A stretch of DNA of 54,095 nt from Phocaeicola sartorii JCM 17136 = DSM 21941 (GCF_000614185.1 NZ_BAKM01000035.1:1-54095), one strand, 5' to 3'. Shown: positions 1-10,429, counted from the first letter of the stretch. Numbers and translations: made by a program. The notes: generated by a model from the letters alone, not told the origin.

Positions 1-8
1 GGTAATAA

Positions 9-40
9 CAAAGCCCCTGCTTGTGAAAGTCGGGGCTTTG
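9..40. terminator. Hairpin at the window edge, possible terminator
   Basis: CAAAGCCCC (9-17) pairs perfectly with GGGGCTTTG (32-40) around a 14-base loop. Neither side has a strong T run, so a terminator role is uncertain; it could belong to a gene left of the window. Confidence 0.4.
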
Positions 41-45
41 TGCAT

Positions 46-82
46 AAAAAAAGAGGTGTGCATTTTGACACACCTCCTTTTT
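46..82 (-). terminator. Rho-independent terminator of rplS
   Basis: GAGGTGTG (53-60) and CACACCTC (69-76) form a perfect 8-bp stem. Read on the minus strand the stem is followed by seven T residues (complement of A46-A52). It lies 20 bases past the rplS stop codon. A shorter T run on the plus side may make it bidirectional. Confidence 0.8.
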
Positions 83-101
83 ATGTAGGAAATGATAAAT
101 C

Positions 102-455
102 TTACAGATTAACTCTTTTTTCCTGAATTCTAGCTTTCTTGCCGGTAAGAGCACGTAAGTAGTACAATTTAGCACGACGAACTTTACCAACTTTATTAAC
201 AGTGATACTGTCGATAGCCGGAGATTCGATAGGGAAAATACGTTCAACACCTACAGTTCCAGACATCTTACGAACGGTGAAACGTTTTTTGTCACCATGT
301 CCAGCGATTTTGATAACAACACCACGGTACAACTGTACACGTTCCTTGCTACCTTCAACGATACGGTATGCTACTGTAATAGTATCACCAGCTTTGAATG
401 AAGGATGCTGTTTGCCAGTAGCAAATGCTTCTTCAGCAATTTTAATTAAATCCAT
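102..455 (-). CDS. rplS: 50S ribosomal protein L19
   Basis: Ribosomal protein L19, a component of the large subunit near the interface with the small subunit. The product is 117 residues, the normal bacterial length, starting [10 protein letters not shown]. It contains the family block [19 protein letters not shown] followed by LYRGVVIK and the basic C-terminal half [20 protein letters not shown]. An in-frame start 11 codons upstream would add [11 protein letters not shown], which L19 proteins do not have, so the ATG at 455 is preferred. It stands alone between its own promoter (539-570) and terminator (46-82) and diverges from the nucleotidase operon. Confidence 0.97.
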   Translation of the reverse strand: MDLIKIAEEAFATGKQHPSFKAGDTITVAYRIVEGSKERVQLYRGVVIKIAGHGDKKRFTVRKMSGTVGVERIFPIESPAIDSITVNKVGKVRRAKLYYLRALTGKKARIQEKRVNL

Positions 456-538
456 TTTCTTTGATTTTAAATTGTTTATCGTTACCAACGCAACATATCA
501 AGTAACTCTTCTTTGACAGCGATTGCGCGAAAGCGGTG

Positions 539-570
539 CAAAATTACTAGATTTTTGTCATACAGCCAAA
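539..570 (-). promoter_or_regulatory. Housekeeping promoter of rplS
   Basis: On the minus strand TTTG (570-567), a 20-base spacer, then TAATTTTG (546-539). This is a full match to the Bacteroides primary sigma factor pattern TTTG-N19-21-TAnnTTTG, about 85 bases upstream of the rplS start. Confidence 0.75.
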
Positions 571-600
571 TATAAATTCAATTATTTTTCATCTCATATC

Positions 601-632
601 GTTGGCTGCAACCTCTTTTTTAACTACATTTG
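601..632 (+). promoter_or_regulatory. Housekeeping promoter of the nucleotidase operon
   Basis: GTTG (601-604), a 20-base spacer, then TACATTTG (625-632), matching the Bacteroides promoter pattern. Transcription would begin near 639. That rules out the in-frame TTG at 630 as a start codon and supports the ATG at 654. Confidence 0.65.
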
Positions 633-653
633 GGCAATAAACAACGAATAAAC

Positions 654-1433
654 ATGAGACCAAACCGAATTATGTGTATGATTTCGGCAGGAATAGCAGC
701 CGGAGTTTTTATGTTTTCAAGCTGTCAATCAGGGTATTCACTGGCTTCGGTTGAAGGAGGCAGGATAGAAGTGACAGCAGCATGGGATGCTAGTCCGGAC
801 TCGGCAGCAGTCGCTGTTCTGGCTCCTTATCAAAAAACGGTAGATAGTATAATGTCCCCGGTGATAGGCCGGAGTGCCCGTTTTATGGATCGTTTTCGTC
901 CCGAAAGTGAATTGTCTAATTTGGTGGCGGATATTCTGCGTCGCTCTGCTTCCGCATATATAGGACGTATCGCCGATGTGGGAGTGACGAATATGGGCGG
1001 ACTGCGTACGGCTTTGCCCGAGGGAAATATTACTTACGGTAATATTTATGAAATAACTCCCTTTGAAAATACCTTGTGCATTGTTACCATGAATGGTATC
1101 TTGCTGCGTGAGCTTTTTGAAAACATAGCTGCCGTGCACGGGGAAGGATTAAGCGGAGCCCGTTTGGAAATCTCTAGAGACGGAAAACTGCTGAACGCTA
1201 CGGTAGGCGGGAAAGAGATAGAGGAAACCCGGGAGTATAAAGTGGCTACATTGGATTATCTGGCTGAGGGAAATGACCACATGACTGTTTTTACTAAAGT
1301 GGCCGATGCGGATAAATTGTTGCCTGAAAAGGCCACAGTACGTCAGTTGTTTCTGAACTATGTGAGTGAACAAACGAAAGCCGATAAGAAAATAGACTCA
1401 AAAATAGAGGGAAGAATTACTGTTAAAGAATAA
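654..1433 (+). CDS. 5'-nucleotidase, C-terminal domain protein (lipoprotein)
   Basis: About 259 residues. It matches the substrate-binding C-terminal domain of periplasmic UshA-type 5'-nucleotidases: the block VTNMGGLRTALPEGNITYG followed by EITPFENTLCIVTMNG is the usual domain core (roughly residues 105-150). The N-terminus ends in FMFSSC, a plausible lipobox, so the protein is probably exported and lipid-anchored. The catalytic metallophosphatase half is encoded separately by the next gene, 12 bases downstream, so the two products likely form one two-subunit enzyme releasing phosphate from nucleotides. The gene order is reversed relative to the domain order of one-chain enzymes. The domain call is strong; the joint function is inferred. 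Confidence 0.85.
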   Translation: MRPNRIMCMISAGIAAGVFMFSSCQSGYSLASVEGGRIEVTAAWDASPDSAAVAVLAPYQKTVDSIMSPVIGRSARFMDRFRPESELSNLVADILRRSASAYIGRIADVGVTNMGGLRTALPEGNITYGNIYEITPFENTLCIVTMNGILLRELFENIAAVHGEGLSGARLEISRDGKLLNATVGGKEIEETREYKVATLDYLAEGNDHMTVFTKVADADKLLPEKATVRQLFLNYVSEQTKADKKIDSKIEGRITVKE

Positions 1434-1445
1434 AACAGCCTTATC

Positions 1446-2288
1446 ATGAAACGAATATATGTATTGTTTACTGCTTTGTGCGTATGTAGTGTACTGGCAG
1501 CCCAAGATGTCAAAGAACTCTTGATACTTCATACCAATGATACCCATAGCCGTGTGGAACCTATTCCTGTCACAGATCCGAATCCGGAGTTTGCAGGAAA
1601 AGCCGGCTTTGTACGCCGTGTAACCTTAATAAAAGAAATGCGGAAAGAGAATAAAGATTTGTTGCTGTTTGATTGTGGCGACTTTTCACAAGGTTCTCCT
1701 TATTATAATATGTTTGGCGGTGAGGTTGAAGTGAAGCTGATGAATGAAATGGGGTATGATGCCGGTACTATTGGTAATCATGAATTTGATTTTGGTCTGG
1801 ATAATATGGCGCGTCTTTTCAAAATGGCCGTTTTCCCTATTGTTTGTGCTAATTATGGTGTACAAGGAACTGTTTTGGAGGGGCTTGTCAAACCGTATGT
1901 TGTTTTGGAACGTAAGGGGGTAAAGATCGGTGTGTTCGGACTGAGTCCTGCGTTAGAGGGGTTAGTGCAGGCGAAAAACTGTGAAGGGGTGATTTTTGAA
2001 AATCCGATAGAAGCTGCCCGGCGTGTGGCGGATGTATTGAAGAATCAGGAAAAATGTGATCTGGTGGTTTGTTTGTCTCATTTGGGATGGCAGGGAAAAA
2101 ACTATTCTGACGAGACGTTGATTTCCAATACTCGTAACATTGATATTGTCTTGGGGGGGCATTCGCATTCTTATTTTGATAAGACTCTGTTTTATAAGAA
2201 TTTAGATGGCAAAGAGATCCCGCTACAACAAATGGGGAAAAATGCTGTTTATGTGGGGAAAATGAAAGTAAAGATGGAAAAGAATTGA
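1446..2288 (+). CDS. Metallophosphatase (5'-nucleotidase catalytic domain)
   Basis: 280 residues with a cleavable signal peptide ending near VLAAQ. It carries the calcineurin-like two-metal motifs in order: LILHTNDTHS (DxH, about residue 27), FDCGDFSQG, TIGNHEFDFG (GNHE) and VLGGHSHSY (GGHSH, about residue 238). It stops right after the metallophosphatase domain. The substrate-binding domain found at the C-terminus of UshA-like enzymes is missing here and is encoded by the preceding gene. Likely a periplasmic 5'-nucleotidase or related phosphoesterase. A G7 run (2153-2159) lies inside the GGHSH motif but the frame is intact. Confidence 0.9.
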   Translation: MKRIYVLFTALCVCSVLAAQDVKELLILHTNDTHSRVEPIPVTDPNPEFAGKAGFVRRVTLIKEMRKENKDLLLFDCGDFSQGSPYYNMFGGEVEVKLMNEMGYDAGTIGNHEFDFGLDNMARLFKMAVFPIVCANYGVQGTVLEGLVKPYVVLERKGVKIGVFGLSPALEGLVQAKNCEGVIFENPIEAARRVADVLKNQEKCDLVVCLSHLGWQGKNYSDETLISNTRNIDIVLGGHSHSYFDKTLFYKNLDGKEIPLQQMGKNAVYVGKMKVKMEKN

Positions 2289-2332
2289 TACTTGCCCTTG
2301 CATGGAGGAAGAACTATAATTGAAGAAACTAG

Positions 2333-5313
2333 ATGAGGAAAAATGTATTGTTATTTATAGGCTTATGTATTGTCGGATGTGTGATGACGTATGCACAGCA
2401 GGTACCTGGTGTGTTGCAAAAGGGGGGGGGGCGGATATTCAGGACTGCAAGGCATGGGTGGATGAACGGCTTTCTGGAATGACTTTGAAGGAAAAGATAG
2501 GGCAACTGTTCATACATACGGTGGCTCCTCTTCAGACCCAGCGGAATAAAAATAATATATATGCAGCTATAAAGGAATATAAAGTAGGAGGATTGCTTTT
2601 TTCAGGCGGTCAGTTGTCCAACCAGGTTTTATTGACTAATTATGCGCAGAGTCTGGCGGAAGTGCCTTTGTTCATTACTTTCGATGGCGAATGGGGACTA
2701 GCTATGCGTTTGAAGGGAACTCCTCGTTTTCCAAGAAACAGAGTTTTGGGATGCATACAGGATAATGAATTGCTTTATGAATATGGTAAGGAAGTAGCCC
2801 GCCAATGTAAGGAAATAGGTGTGCAGATCAATTTTGCTCCGGTAGCTGATGTGGATGTAAATCCTCGGAATCCTGTTATTAACACCCGTTCTTTTGGTGG
2901 TGATCCCCGGAATGTGGCTCGGAAGGTGGTGGCTTATGCCCGTGGTTTGGAAGATGGAGGGGTATTGTCTGTCTGTAAACATTTTCCGGGACATGGAGAT
3001 ACGGAAGTGGATTCCCATAAGGCATTGCCGGTTTTGAATTTTGATCGTGCCCGTTTGGATAGTGTTGAACTTTTTCCGTTTAAAGAAGTTGTTAAAGCAG
3101 GGTTGGGAGGTATGATGGTTGGGCATTTGGAGGTGCCTGAACTGGGTAAGAATCCGGCTTCGATTTCTTCACATATTATTTATCATTTGCTCTGTCGGGA
3201 ATTGGGCTTTCAAGGCTTGGTCTTTACAGATGCTTTGGAGATGAAAGGTATTTCGCAGCATGAGAATATATGCGCTCAAGCCTTGATAGCAGGCAATGAC
3301 TTATTATTGGCTCCCCGTAATTTGAAGAGAGAGCTGGATGGTGTTTTAAATGCCGTAAAAAGTGGAAAGCTATCTGAAGAAGTGATTACGGAGAAATGTC
3401 GTAAGGTATTGACTTATAAATATGTTTTAGGGTTGAAAAATAAACCTCACGTCCAACTTTCCGGTCTGGAGAAGCGATTGAACCGTCCGGAAACGAAGGA
3501 GCTGATTCTTCGTTTGCAGAAAGCGGCTATAACGGTTCCTGCTAATGCAGGTGGAATCTTGCCCTTGGACTCAAAATTGAAGGGTACGGTGGTGCTGAAT
3601 ATAGGAAAAACGTCCGGTGCGGGGCTTGCTTTTTATAATCGTTTGCAGAAAACACTTCCTCTCACACGTGTCGTTGCTCGTCCGGATTCGATGGAAGCTG
3701 TCAGAAGGCAATTGTCCGGTAGTCAGCGTGTGATTGTGGTGATTACTTCGGATGATTACAAAAAATACAGAACAATGCTTGATTCGCTTCCGGATGATCT
3801 GCCTGTTGTCTATGTATATCTGATGCCGTTAAAGTCCATGTCGGACCTGAAGGGCTATTGGAAGAAAGCGGCGGCTGTAGTATTGGGACATACTGATGAA
3901 TCCGTCATTCAGGAGTATGTGGCTGATGTTTTGGTGGGAAAGGCGGTGGCGGACGGACGCTTGTCAGTGGCTGTAGCCGATTTGTTTAAACCGGGTGACG
4001 GAGTGACCATGGCTCCTGAGGTGCCTCGTATTTATAGACCCGAGGATTATGGTATGGACTCCAAAATGCTGGAGAAGATAGACGGGATAGCTATGGAAGG
4101 AATCAAGGCGAAGGCTTATCCCGGTTGTCAGATTCTGATCTTAAAAGATGGCCAACCAGTCTATGATAAGTCGTTCGGTACTTTCACTTATGAAAGTGCC
4201 CGAAAGGTGGGGAAGGATGATTTATATGATCTGGCTTCGTTGACTAAGACAACGGCAACGCTGCTGGCCGTCATGAAACTTTATGATGAAGGTAAATTTG
4301 GTTTGACCGACCGCATATCCCAATACATTCCAGCTTTAAAAGGTACGGATAAGGAACGTGTCACTATAGAAGAGCTGTTGTTGCATCAGTCGGGCATTCC
4401 CGCTTTTTGGCCTTTTTATAGGGAGGCTATAGATAAAGACAGTTATAAAGGAGCTTTGTACAGAGCGAGACCGGATGCCAGTCATCATACGCAAATAGAC
4501 ACACGGCTGTATGTTATTGATAGGTTCGATTATAAGAAGGAACTGATGGCGGAATCTTTCTCAGCCGATTATCCTTTACAGGTAGCTGACAGTATGTTCC
4601 TTCATCGTTCTTTTCGTGATACCATTATAGCACAAATAGGACGTATTCCATTAAAAGACAGGAGATACCGTTATAGTTGCCTGAACTTTATGTTATTGAA
4701 GGAAATGGTGGAGAATATCAGTAAAATGCCTATGAATCTTTTTTTGGATAAAGAGTTCTATAAACCGATGAAGATGAACCGTACCGCTTATTTGCCGCTT
4801 CGGCAGTTTAAAAAGGAGGAGATTGTTCCTACGGTAAAAGTAGATTATTTGCGTAAAGGAAGGATGCTGCAAGGCTATGTGCATGATGAGGCGGCTGCCT
4901 TTATGGGCGGTGTTTCGGGAAATGCCGGCTTGTTCTCTACCGCCTGGGATGTGGCAAAAGTTTATCAGTTATTGATTGATGGCGGAGTTTATAATGGTAA
5001 GCGTTATCTGAGCAGGGAGACTTGTGATCTGTTTCTGACTCATACTTCGAATATCAGCAGGAGGGGATTGGGATTCGACAAGCCGGATGTGAAAAATAGT
5101 GCGAAAAGTCCGTGTGCGGAGGAAGCCCCTGAAGAAGTGGTAGGACATACAGGTTTTACCGGAACTTGTGCCTGGGCGGATCCGAAAAATCATCTGGTTT
5201 TTGTTTTTCTGAGTAATCGGATTTATCCGCGTCCTTTTGACCATAAACAGTTGATGCGGCTAAACATCCGTCCTCGTATGCAACAGGTTATGTATCAGGC
5301 GTTGATGAAATGA
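2333..5313 (+). CDS. Secreted NagZ-type GH3 / beta-lactamase-fold fusion, frame broken at a G10 tract
   Basis: Two enzymes in one chain of about 993 residues. The N-terminal half is a GH3 domain with the NagZ-type signature CKHFPGHGDTEVDSH (about residue 215-230), typical of beta-N-acetylglucosaminidases. The C-terminal part is a serine beta-lactamase/transpeptidase fold with SLTK (SxxK, about residue 635), YSCLN and HTGFTG motifs. The best start is ATG 2333, giving the signal peptide MRKNVLLFIGLCIVG. That frame is separated from the body by ten Gs (2422-2431); eight or eleven Gs would join them. In the body frame only a TTG start at 2320 without a signal peptide is available. Location and domains suggest a role in cell-wall turnover. 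It ends the operon begun at 654, 44 bases after the metallophosphatase. Confidence 0.85.
2422..2431 (+). repeat. Homopolymeric G10 tract between signal peptide and mature protein
   Basis: Ten consecutive Gs just after the signal peptide codons of the GH3/beta-lactamase fusion. The count decides whether the secreted enzyme is in frame (8 or 11 in frame, 10 out). It could be a slipped-strand phase-variation tract or an undercalled G11. Confidence 0.9.
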
Positions 5314-5383
5314 TCATATTTAGATTAAATACAAATTAGTGCATTTTTGTAATCTCTATGTGACAACTAATAGAGAAAAGCTG

Positions 5384-5391
5384 TATATTTG
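5384..5391 (+). promoter_or_regulatory. -7 box of the ferredoxin promoter
   Basis: TATATTTG matches TAnnTTTG exactly and lies 39 bases before the ferredoxin ATG. A weak TGTG at 5359-5362 stands 21 bases upstream in the -33 position. Confidence 0.55.
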
Positions 5392-5430
5392 CTCTATCAA
5401 TTAGTACTAATAATTTAATAATTAAAGAAA

Positions 5431-5598
5431 ATGGCTTACGTAATTAGTGACGATTGTATCGCTTGCGGTACTTGTATCGATGAATGCCCGGTAGAAGCAA
5501 TTTCTGAAGGCGATAAGTATTCTATCAATCCGGATCTGTGTACAGAATGCGGAACTTGTGCTGATGCTTGTCCTTCTGAAGCTATTCACCTTGGCTAA
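5431..5598 (+). CDS. 2[4Fe-4S] ferredoxin
   Basis: A 55-residue bacterial-type ferredoxin, a soluble low-potential electron carrier for anaerobic metabolism such as pyruvate:ferredoxin oxidoreductase. The two cluster motifs are CIACGTCIDECPVEA and CTECGTCADACPSEA, each CxxCxxCxxxCP, giving the eight cysteines needed for two cubane clusters. It starts MAYVISDDC and ends HLG, the family's normal length. The gene is monocistronic, between its own promoter box (5384-5391) and a strong terminator (5627-5670). Confidence 0.96.
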   Translation: MAYVISDDCIACGTCIDECPVEAISEGDKYSINPDLCTECGTCADACPSEAIHLG

Positions 5599-5626
5599 GA
5601 AGCAATACAATTTTGTTCTTTAAAGT

Positions 5627-5670
5627 AAAAAAACGATCGTTTCTATATCAATGGAAACGGTCGTTTTTTG
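5627..5670 (+). terminator. Rho-independent terminator of the ferredoxin gene
   Basis: AAACGATCGTTTC (5631-5643) pairs with GGAAACGGTCGTTT (from 5653) with one mismatch, and a T-rich run (5664-5675) follows. It starts about 30 bases after the stop codon. From here to 5913 nothing convincing is seen apart from TATGGAGATA occurring twice (5814-5847). Confidence 0.85.
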
Positions 5671-5913
5671 TTTTTCTTAAAGTTTGTATGTCTGCTTTTT
5701 ACATAAAGGGCCTTGGAATCAGATTCATCATTAAAAGATCTTATCTGCATCCCTAAACTTTTTCTGACATTAGGTTAAGTTTTTTTTTCTTGTTTGTTTT
5801 ATCTCCGCAAGCTTATGGAGATAACTCCAAAGGCTATGGAGATAGCATACATCCGTGTAAAAAGATTTGATTTAAAGAAAGAAAAGGCTTATGCTATAGG
5901 GTGGGGTATGATA

Positions 5914-5952
5914 AGAGACAGGCATTATAGAAGAATCCGGATGCCTGTCTCT
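5914..5952 (-). terminator. Hairpin downstream of the aminotransferase
   Basis: AGAGACAGGCAT (5914-5925) and ATGCCTGTCTCT (5941-5952) form a perfect 12-bp stem 18 bases past the aminotransferase stop. The T tract on the minus strand is weak, but no other terminator is present. Confidence 0.6.
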
Positions 5953-5969
5953 AGTTGGATAAGGATATC

Positions 5970-7163
5970 TTATTTTAATAGGGCTAATGCTTCGTTGATA
6001 CGGCACATGGCTTTTACAATATTTTCATCAGAAGTAGCATAACTCATGCGGATGCATTCGGGAGAACCGAATGAAGTGCCTCCTACACATGCCACATGAC
6101 CTACTTCAAGCAGATACATTGCTAAATCGTCAGCATTATTGATTTTGCGGTCACCGGCAGATTTACCAAAGAAAGAATCACATTTAGGGAACAAGTAGAA
6201 TGCTCCTTGAGGTATGTTTACTTCAAATCCCGGAATCCCCTTTGCCAGTTTTACAATCAGGTCACGACGGCGCTGGAATGCTTGGCGCATTTCCTCTACG
6301 GGAGCCTGAGTGCCTGTATAGGCAGCTTCGGCAGCTTTCTGGGAAACAGAACATGGACCTGAGGTATATTGTCCTTGCAACTTGTTTACAGCTTTTACAA
6401 TCCATTCCGGACCGGCAATGAACCCGATTCTCCATCCTGTCATAGCGTATGCTTTTGAGACACCGTTTACAATGATTACATTGTCGTGGATCTCGGGGAA
6501 TTGGGCGATGCTTTCATGTTTGCCGTTGTATGTGATATGTTCGTAAATTTCATCGGCTATAACATATACTTGCGGGTGTTTTGCCAGGACAGCAGCCAGA
6601 CCAGCCAGTTCTTCCTTGGTATAAACAGAACCGGTGGGATTTGACGGAGAGCAAAGAATCAATGCTTTGGTCTTGGGAGTAATCGCTGCCTCCAGTTGTG
6701 CGGGGGTGATTTTGAAATCCTGATCAATACCGGCCGTAACAATAACAGGGGTTCCGTCAGCTAATTTCACCATCTCAGGATAACTTACCCAATAGGGGGC
6801 GGGGACTATAACTTCATCACCATCATTAACTAGAGCCATAATCGTATTACAAACAGACTGCTTGGCACCGTTTGCGCAGGAGATTTGTGCAACTGTATAG
6901 TCCAATCCGTTTTCATTCTTCAGTTTGGCTACGATAGCGTTGCGAAGTGCAGGATATCCCGGAACCGGAGAATATCTGGAAAAGTTATCATCTACAGCTT
7001 TTTTTGCTGCTTCTTTGATGTGGTCCGGGGTATTGAAGTCCGGTTCACCCACACTTAAATTAATGACATCAACTCCTTGTGCTTTTAACTCATTGCTCTT
7101 TTGAGACATGGCCAATGTTGCTGAAGGAGACAAACGGTTCAGACGATCTGATAATTGGTTCAT
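5970..7163 (-). CDS. Pyridoxal-phosphate aminotransferase (aspartate aminotransferase type)
   Basis: 397 residues, fold-type I, class I/II aminotransferase, probably interconverting aspartate and oxaloacetate with 2-oxoglutarate as partner. Visible motifs are INLSVGEPDFNTP near the N-terminus, PAPYWVSYPEM, CSPSNPTGSVYTKEEL, VIADEIYEHITY (Asp contacting PLP), NGVSKAYAMTGWRIGF with the PLP-binding lysine in SKAYAMTGWR, and ECIRMSYATS with the carboxylate-binding arginine. The start at MNQLSDRLNRLSPS is chosen; a start 13 codons upstream adds a tail with no family resemblance. Substrate is by family resemblance; a related amino acid aminotransferase is possible. Confidence 0.92.
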   Translation of the reverse strand: MNQLSDRLNRLSPSATLAMSQKSNELKAQGVDVINLSVGEPDFNTPDHIKEAAKKAVDDNFSRYSPVPGYPALRNAIVAKLKNENGLDYTVAQISCANGAKQSVCNTIMALVNDGDEVIVPAPYWVSYPEMVKLADGTPVIVTAGIDQDFKITPAQLEAAITPKTKALILCSPSNPTGSVYTKEELAGLAAVLAKHPQVYVIADEIYEHITYNGKHESIAQFPEIHDNVIIVNGVSKAYAMTGWRIGFIAGPEWIVKAVNKLQGQYTSGPCSVSQKAAEAAYTGTQAPVEEMRQAFQRRRDLIVKLAKGIPGFEVNIPQGAFYLFPKCDSFFGKSAGDRKINNADDLAMYLLEVGHVACVGGTSFGSPECIRMSYATSDENIVKAMCRINEALALLK

Positions 7164-7288
7164 TGCTATTGTTTTTAATGTGTTTAAGTTTATTTGCTGC
7201 AAAATAAAGGATAATATCTCAATTATGAAAGTAACTCAGGTGGAATCGTATAAAAAATGATATGATTTTGCCTGAGTTGTTGTGTTTT

Positions 7289-8503
7289 TTATTTGCTGAA
7301 GTGCAATGTATGTCCCATTCTGTCTTTTTTGGTTTTTAAATAACGTTCGTTATATTTGTTGGGCGTAATTTCAATGGGAACATTTTCAACGATGGATAAG
7401 CCGTATGATTCCAGTCCCACGCGTTTTACAGGGTTGTTTGTCAGCAGACGCATTTGGGTGACGCCTATACTGCGTAGTATCTGTGCTCCGACTCCATAAT
7501 CGCGTTCATCTGCCTGATGTCCTAAAAGGATATTGGCTTCTACAGTATCTACGCCATTTTCTTGTAATTTATAAGCTTTCATCTTTTCCATCAGCCCTAT
7601 GCCTCTTCCTTCCTGATTTAAATAAACAACGGCGCCTTTTCCTTCTTTCTCAATCATTTGCAACGCTTTGTGCAGTTGTTCTCCACAGTCACAACGCATG
7701 GATCCGAAAATATCACCAGTGGCACAAGAAGAATGCACGCGTACCAGAACGGGCTCTCCTTCTTTTATTTCACCTTTTATAATAGCGATGTGTTCTAAAC
7801 CATTGCTTTTCTGGCGGAAAGGTATCAGACGGAAGTGACCGTATTCAGTCGGCATGTCCACTTCCACTCCTTTTTCTACTAATGACTCTTTTTTCAGGCG
7901 ATAGGCAATCAAGTCACGGATGGAAATAAGTTTCAGACCCCATTCGTCGGCCATTTTCCTTAGTTCGGGCAGACGTGCCATAGTTCCGTCCTCACTCATT
8001 ATTTCCATCAGTGCGGCAGCAGGGTATAGTCCTGCCAGACGCGCCATGTCGATGCTGGCTTCTGTATGACCTGCACGTCTCAGTACGCCTTTGTCTTGTG
8101 CATATAGTGGGTTGACATGTCCCGGACGTCCGAATGTCTCGGGAGTCGATGCGGGGTCGGCAAGGGCGCGGATGGTGGCGGCCCGGTCGTGGATGGAGAC
8201 TCCGGTGCTGCAACCTTCCAGTTTGTCTACCGTTACTGTGAAGGGGGTTCCCAATACCGATGTGTTTGTATCTACCTGATGGGGTAATTCCAATTCCTTG
8301 CAACGGGAAATGGTGATAGGTGCACAAAGTACGCCACGCGCATGTTTCAGCATGAAATTGACTTGTTCGGGAGTAATTTTTTCTGCAGCAACAATTAAAT
8401 CGCCTTCGTTCTCACGATCTTCGTCATCCACTACAATAACAAACTTACCTTCACGGAAGTCAGCTATTGCTTCTTCGATGGTATTTAGTTTTAATTCTTC
8501 CAT
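7289..8503 (-). CDS. ribBA: Bifunctional DHBP synthase / GTP cyclohydrolase II
   Basis: 404 residues in two riboflavin-synthesis domains. The RibB half (1-200) converts ribulose 5-phosphate to 3,4-dihydroxy-2-butanone 4-phosphate and shows [27 protein letters not shown] and GVLRRAGH. The RibA half opens GTP and shows the zinc site [18 protein letters not shown] (three cysteines), [16 protein letters not shown] and [17 protein letters not shown]. The ATG at 8503 is preferred to a TTG two codons upstream. Its start lies only two bases from the stop of the upstream permease gene, so the two are probably co-transcribed. No riboswitch was recognised. Confidence 0.97.
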   Translation of the reverse strand: MEELKLNTIEEAIADFREGKFVIVVDDEDRENEGDLIVAAEKITPEQVNFMLKHARGVLCAPITISRCKELELPHQVDTNTSVLGTPFTVTVDKLEGCSTGVSIHDRAATIRALADPASTPETFGRPGHVNPLYAQDKGVLRRAGHTEASIDMARLAGLYPAAALMEIMSEDGTMARLPELRKMADEWGLKLISIRDLIAYRLKKESLVEKGVEVDMPTEYGHFRLIPFRQKSNGLEHIAIIKGEIKEGEPVLVRVHSSCATGDIFGSMRCDCGEQLHKALQMIEKEGKGAVVYLNQEGRGIGLMEKMKAYKLQENGVDTVEANILLGHQADERDYGVGAQILRSIGVTQMRLLTNNPVKRVGLESYGLSIVENVPIEITPNKYNERYLKTKKDRMGHTLHFSK

Positions 8504-8505
8504 AG

Positions 8506-10401
8506 TCAAATTATAAATGATTTATTGTTTATTCTTTCTTGAATTTCCCGGTTGGTATGGATGATGTTTTTTAAATCTTTGTCCAGCCGGATGCTGAACC
8601 GCCAGATGCGGAAATAGAAGAACAGGCCTACCGGTACAATGATTCCTGCCAGTAAATTCAGCCATTGGTTGTTGAACGGACTTTTATGGGCTTTGGTGGA
8701 CAAAATGGGATATTTATTCAAGTATTCCAATAATACTCCATCCTTGCTGTTGGATAATTCTTCTATGAGCCGTTCCATTTTGGCGCTGATACCGGCTATG
8801 ACATCATCGTGTCTCTTGTTGGTGAAGATACGGATATAGTTAGGTGCGTTTGTCAGCCGATGCCGTGCAGCATATTCATTGCAGGCATTGCACAGCTCGT
8901 CCAGTTCTATTGGTATGCGCGTGTAATCCGGATCTTCTATAATCACCTCCTTCTTGAATACATGGCGTGAGGGGCGCAGGCCCAGCAGCATACGGAAGAA
9001 GTTGATATATATTTCAGCGTTGAACACCACCGAGTCATTGTTTGATTTATAAGTAAAGAAAGCTCCGATGGGGGCAAGCACAAGGGAACTCATCCATACA
9101 CCCAATATCATATTCATTTCGCCACTTTTAGCTACACGGGTTGCTCCAGAGTCAATGATATAATAGATTACGAAAATCAGGACCGATACCACTACGGGCA
9201 TTCCTAAACCTCCTTTGCGGATGATGCTCCCAAAGCGCGCCGATGAAGAAGAAAATCAAACAGCTTAGGGAGAGGGTGATTTTTTGTGCCAGTCGGCTTC
9301 GTGTTTTCGGATATTGTTGTCCGCATCTGTGGTTTGATAGCTTTTCATGTTCCATTCGCTAGCCAGTGATTCGGTACGATCCGCCGCACTACCCAGTGTC
9401 TTGTCTTTTTCTGCCAACGTATAGGAGTTGAACAGGCTGTCCACATTGATTTTGTTGTTTGTCTCAACTATTTTTACAGAGTCTGCTTTCGACAATACGA
9501 TATTGCGATAAGTTGAGGCTTTTATTTCATTGTACATGCTTCTTCCCAGACTGTCGGCACGATGGCTCAGCGAGTCAATGGACTGGCTGATTTCAATCAT
9601 GTTCTTACTGTCCGAACGGTCACTTAAAAAACTGCCGTCTACCATATTGAATCCGCCGTCAAATTCAATAATGGTATGTTTCTCTCTGAAAGTTTCACGT
9701 CGATAGGGGACATTATTGGACGAAATGGTCTGCGATTTCAGATTTTCGAACTGTTCTCCGTTATACAGATGCAGATACAGATGTTGTTTGTCTGCTGTCA
9801 TCTCCATTTTTCCTTCGGAAGCCCATATGATGTGGGCGTTTTCAAATCCGTCTGAGAAGTTGTAGATCAGCACATCTTTCAGCATTCCCGTTTCACGGTC
9901 TTTCTGTTTTACATATATATTATATCCCTCGATTTCGTCGTAAAATACCCCTTCCGGAATGTCCAGTTCAGGTGAAGTCTGTTTCATGGACACTAGTAAA
10001 GTCAGCAGTTTGATCTGCGCTTTGGGGGCTATGACGTTTTGAAAATAAAAAGAGGTGCAACACAGGAAGGTGCAGAAAATAATCAGTGGGCGTATGATCC
10101 TTAATAAAGGAATGCCCGCTGCTTTCATAGACAGCAATTCATATCTTTCGCCAAAGTTGCCGAATGTCATCAAGGCGGCTAATAAGATTGCCAAAGGCAG
10201 GGATAAAGGAATCAGGGTCAGAGCAGAATAAAAGAAAAATTGTGCCAAAACACTCATCTCCAATCCTTTTCCGACCAACTCATCTACATACCTCCATAGA
10301 AACTGCATCATGAAGATGAAGAGACAGATAAAAAAAGTACCTATAAAGAGCATCAAAAAGCTCTTCAAGATAAATATATCTAATTTTTTTACGCGTAGCA
10401 T
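8506..10401 (-). CDS. LptF/LptG-family lipopolysaccharide export permease (frames broken by missing bases)
   Basis: About 632 residues, YjgP/YjgQ family: inner-membrane subunit of the LptBFG transporter that moves LPS to the periplasmic bridge. N-terminal transmembrane segments start [18 protein letters not shown], with [15 protein letters not shown] as a family coupling-helix-like motif. A long periplasmic domain is followed by C-terminal helices including FFFIGA and [17 protein letters not shown]. The frame breaks at T6 (9280-9285, one base missing) and again at 9229-9236, where two restored bases give the conserved [14 protein letters not shown]. Three base losses within 60 bases of a probably essential gene argue for sequence error. 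Start ATG 10401 follows a promoter box at 10430-10437. Confidence 0.88.
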
Positions 10402-10429
10402 TATTTCATTTTGTGCAACTATCAAGGCA

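Noticed and set aside
5794..6042. 82-residue open frame after the ferredoxin gene
   Set aside because: It overlaps the aminotransferase 3' end and its hairpin, has no family resemblance and no promoter.
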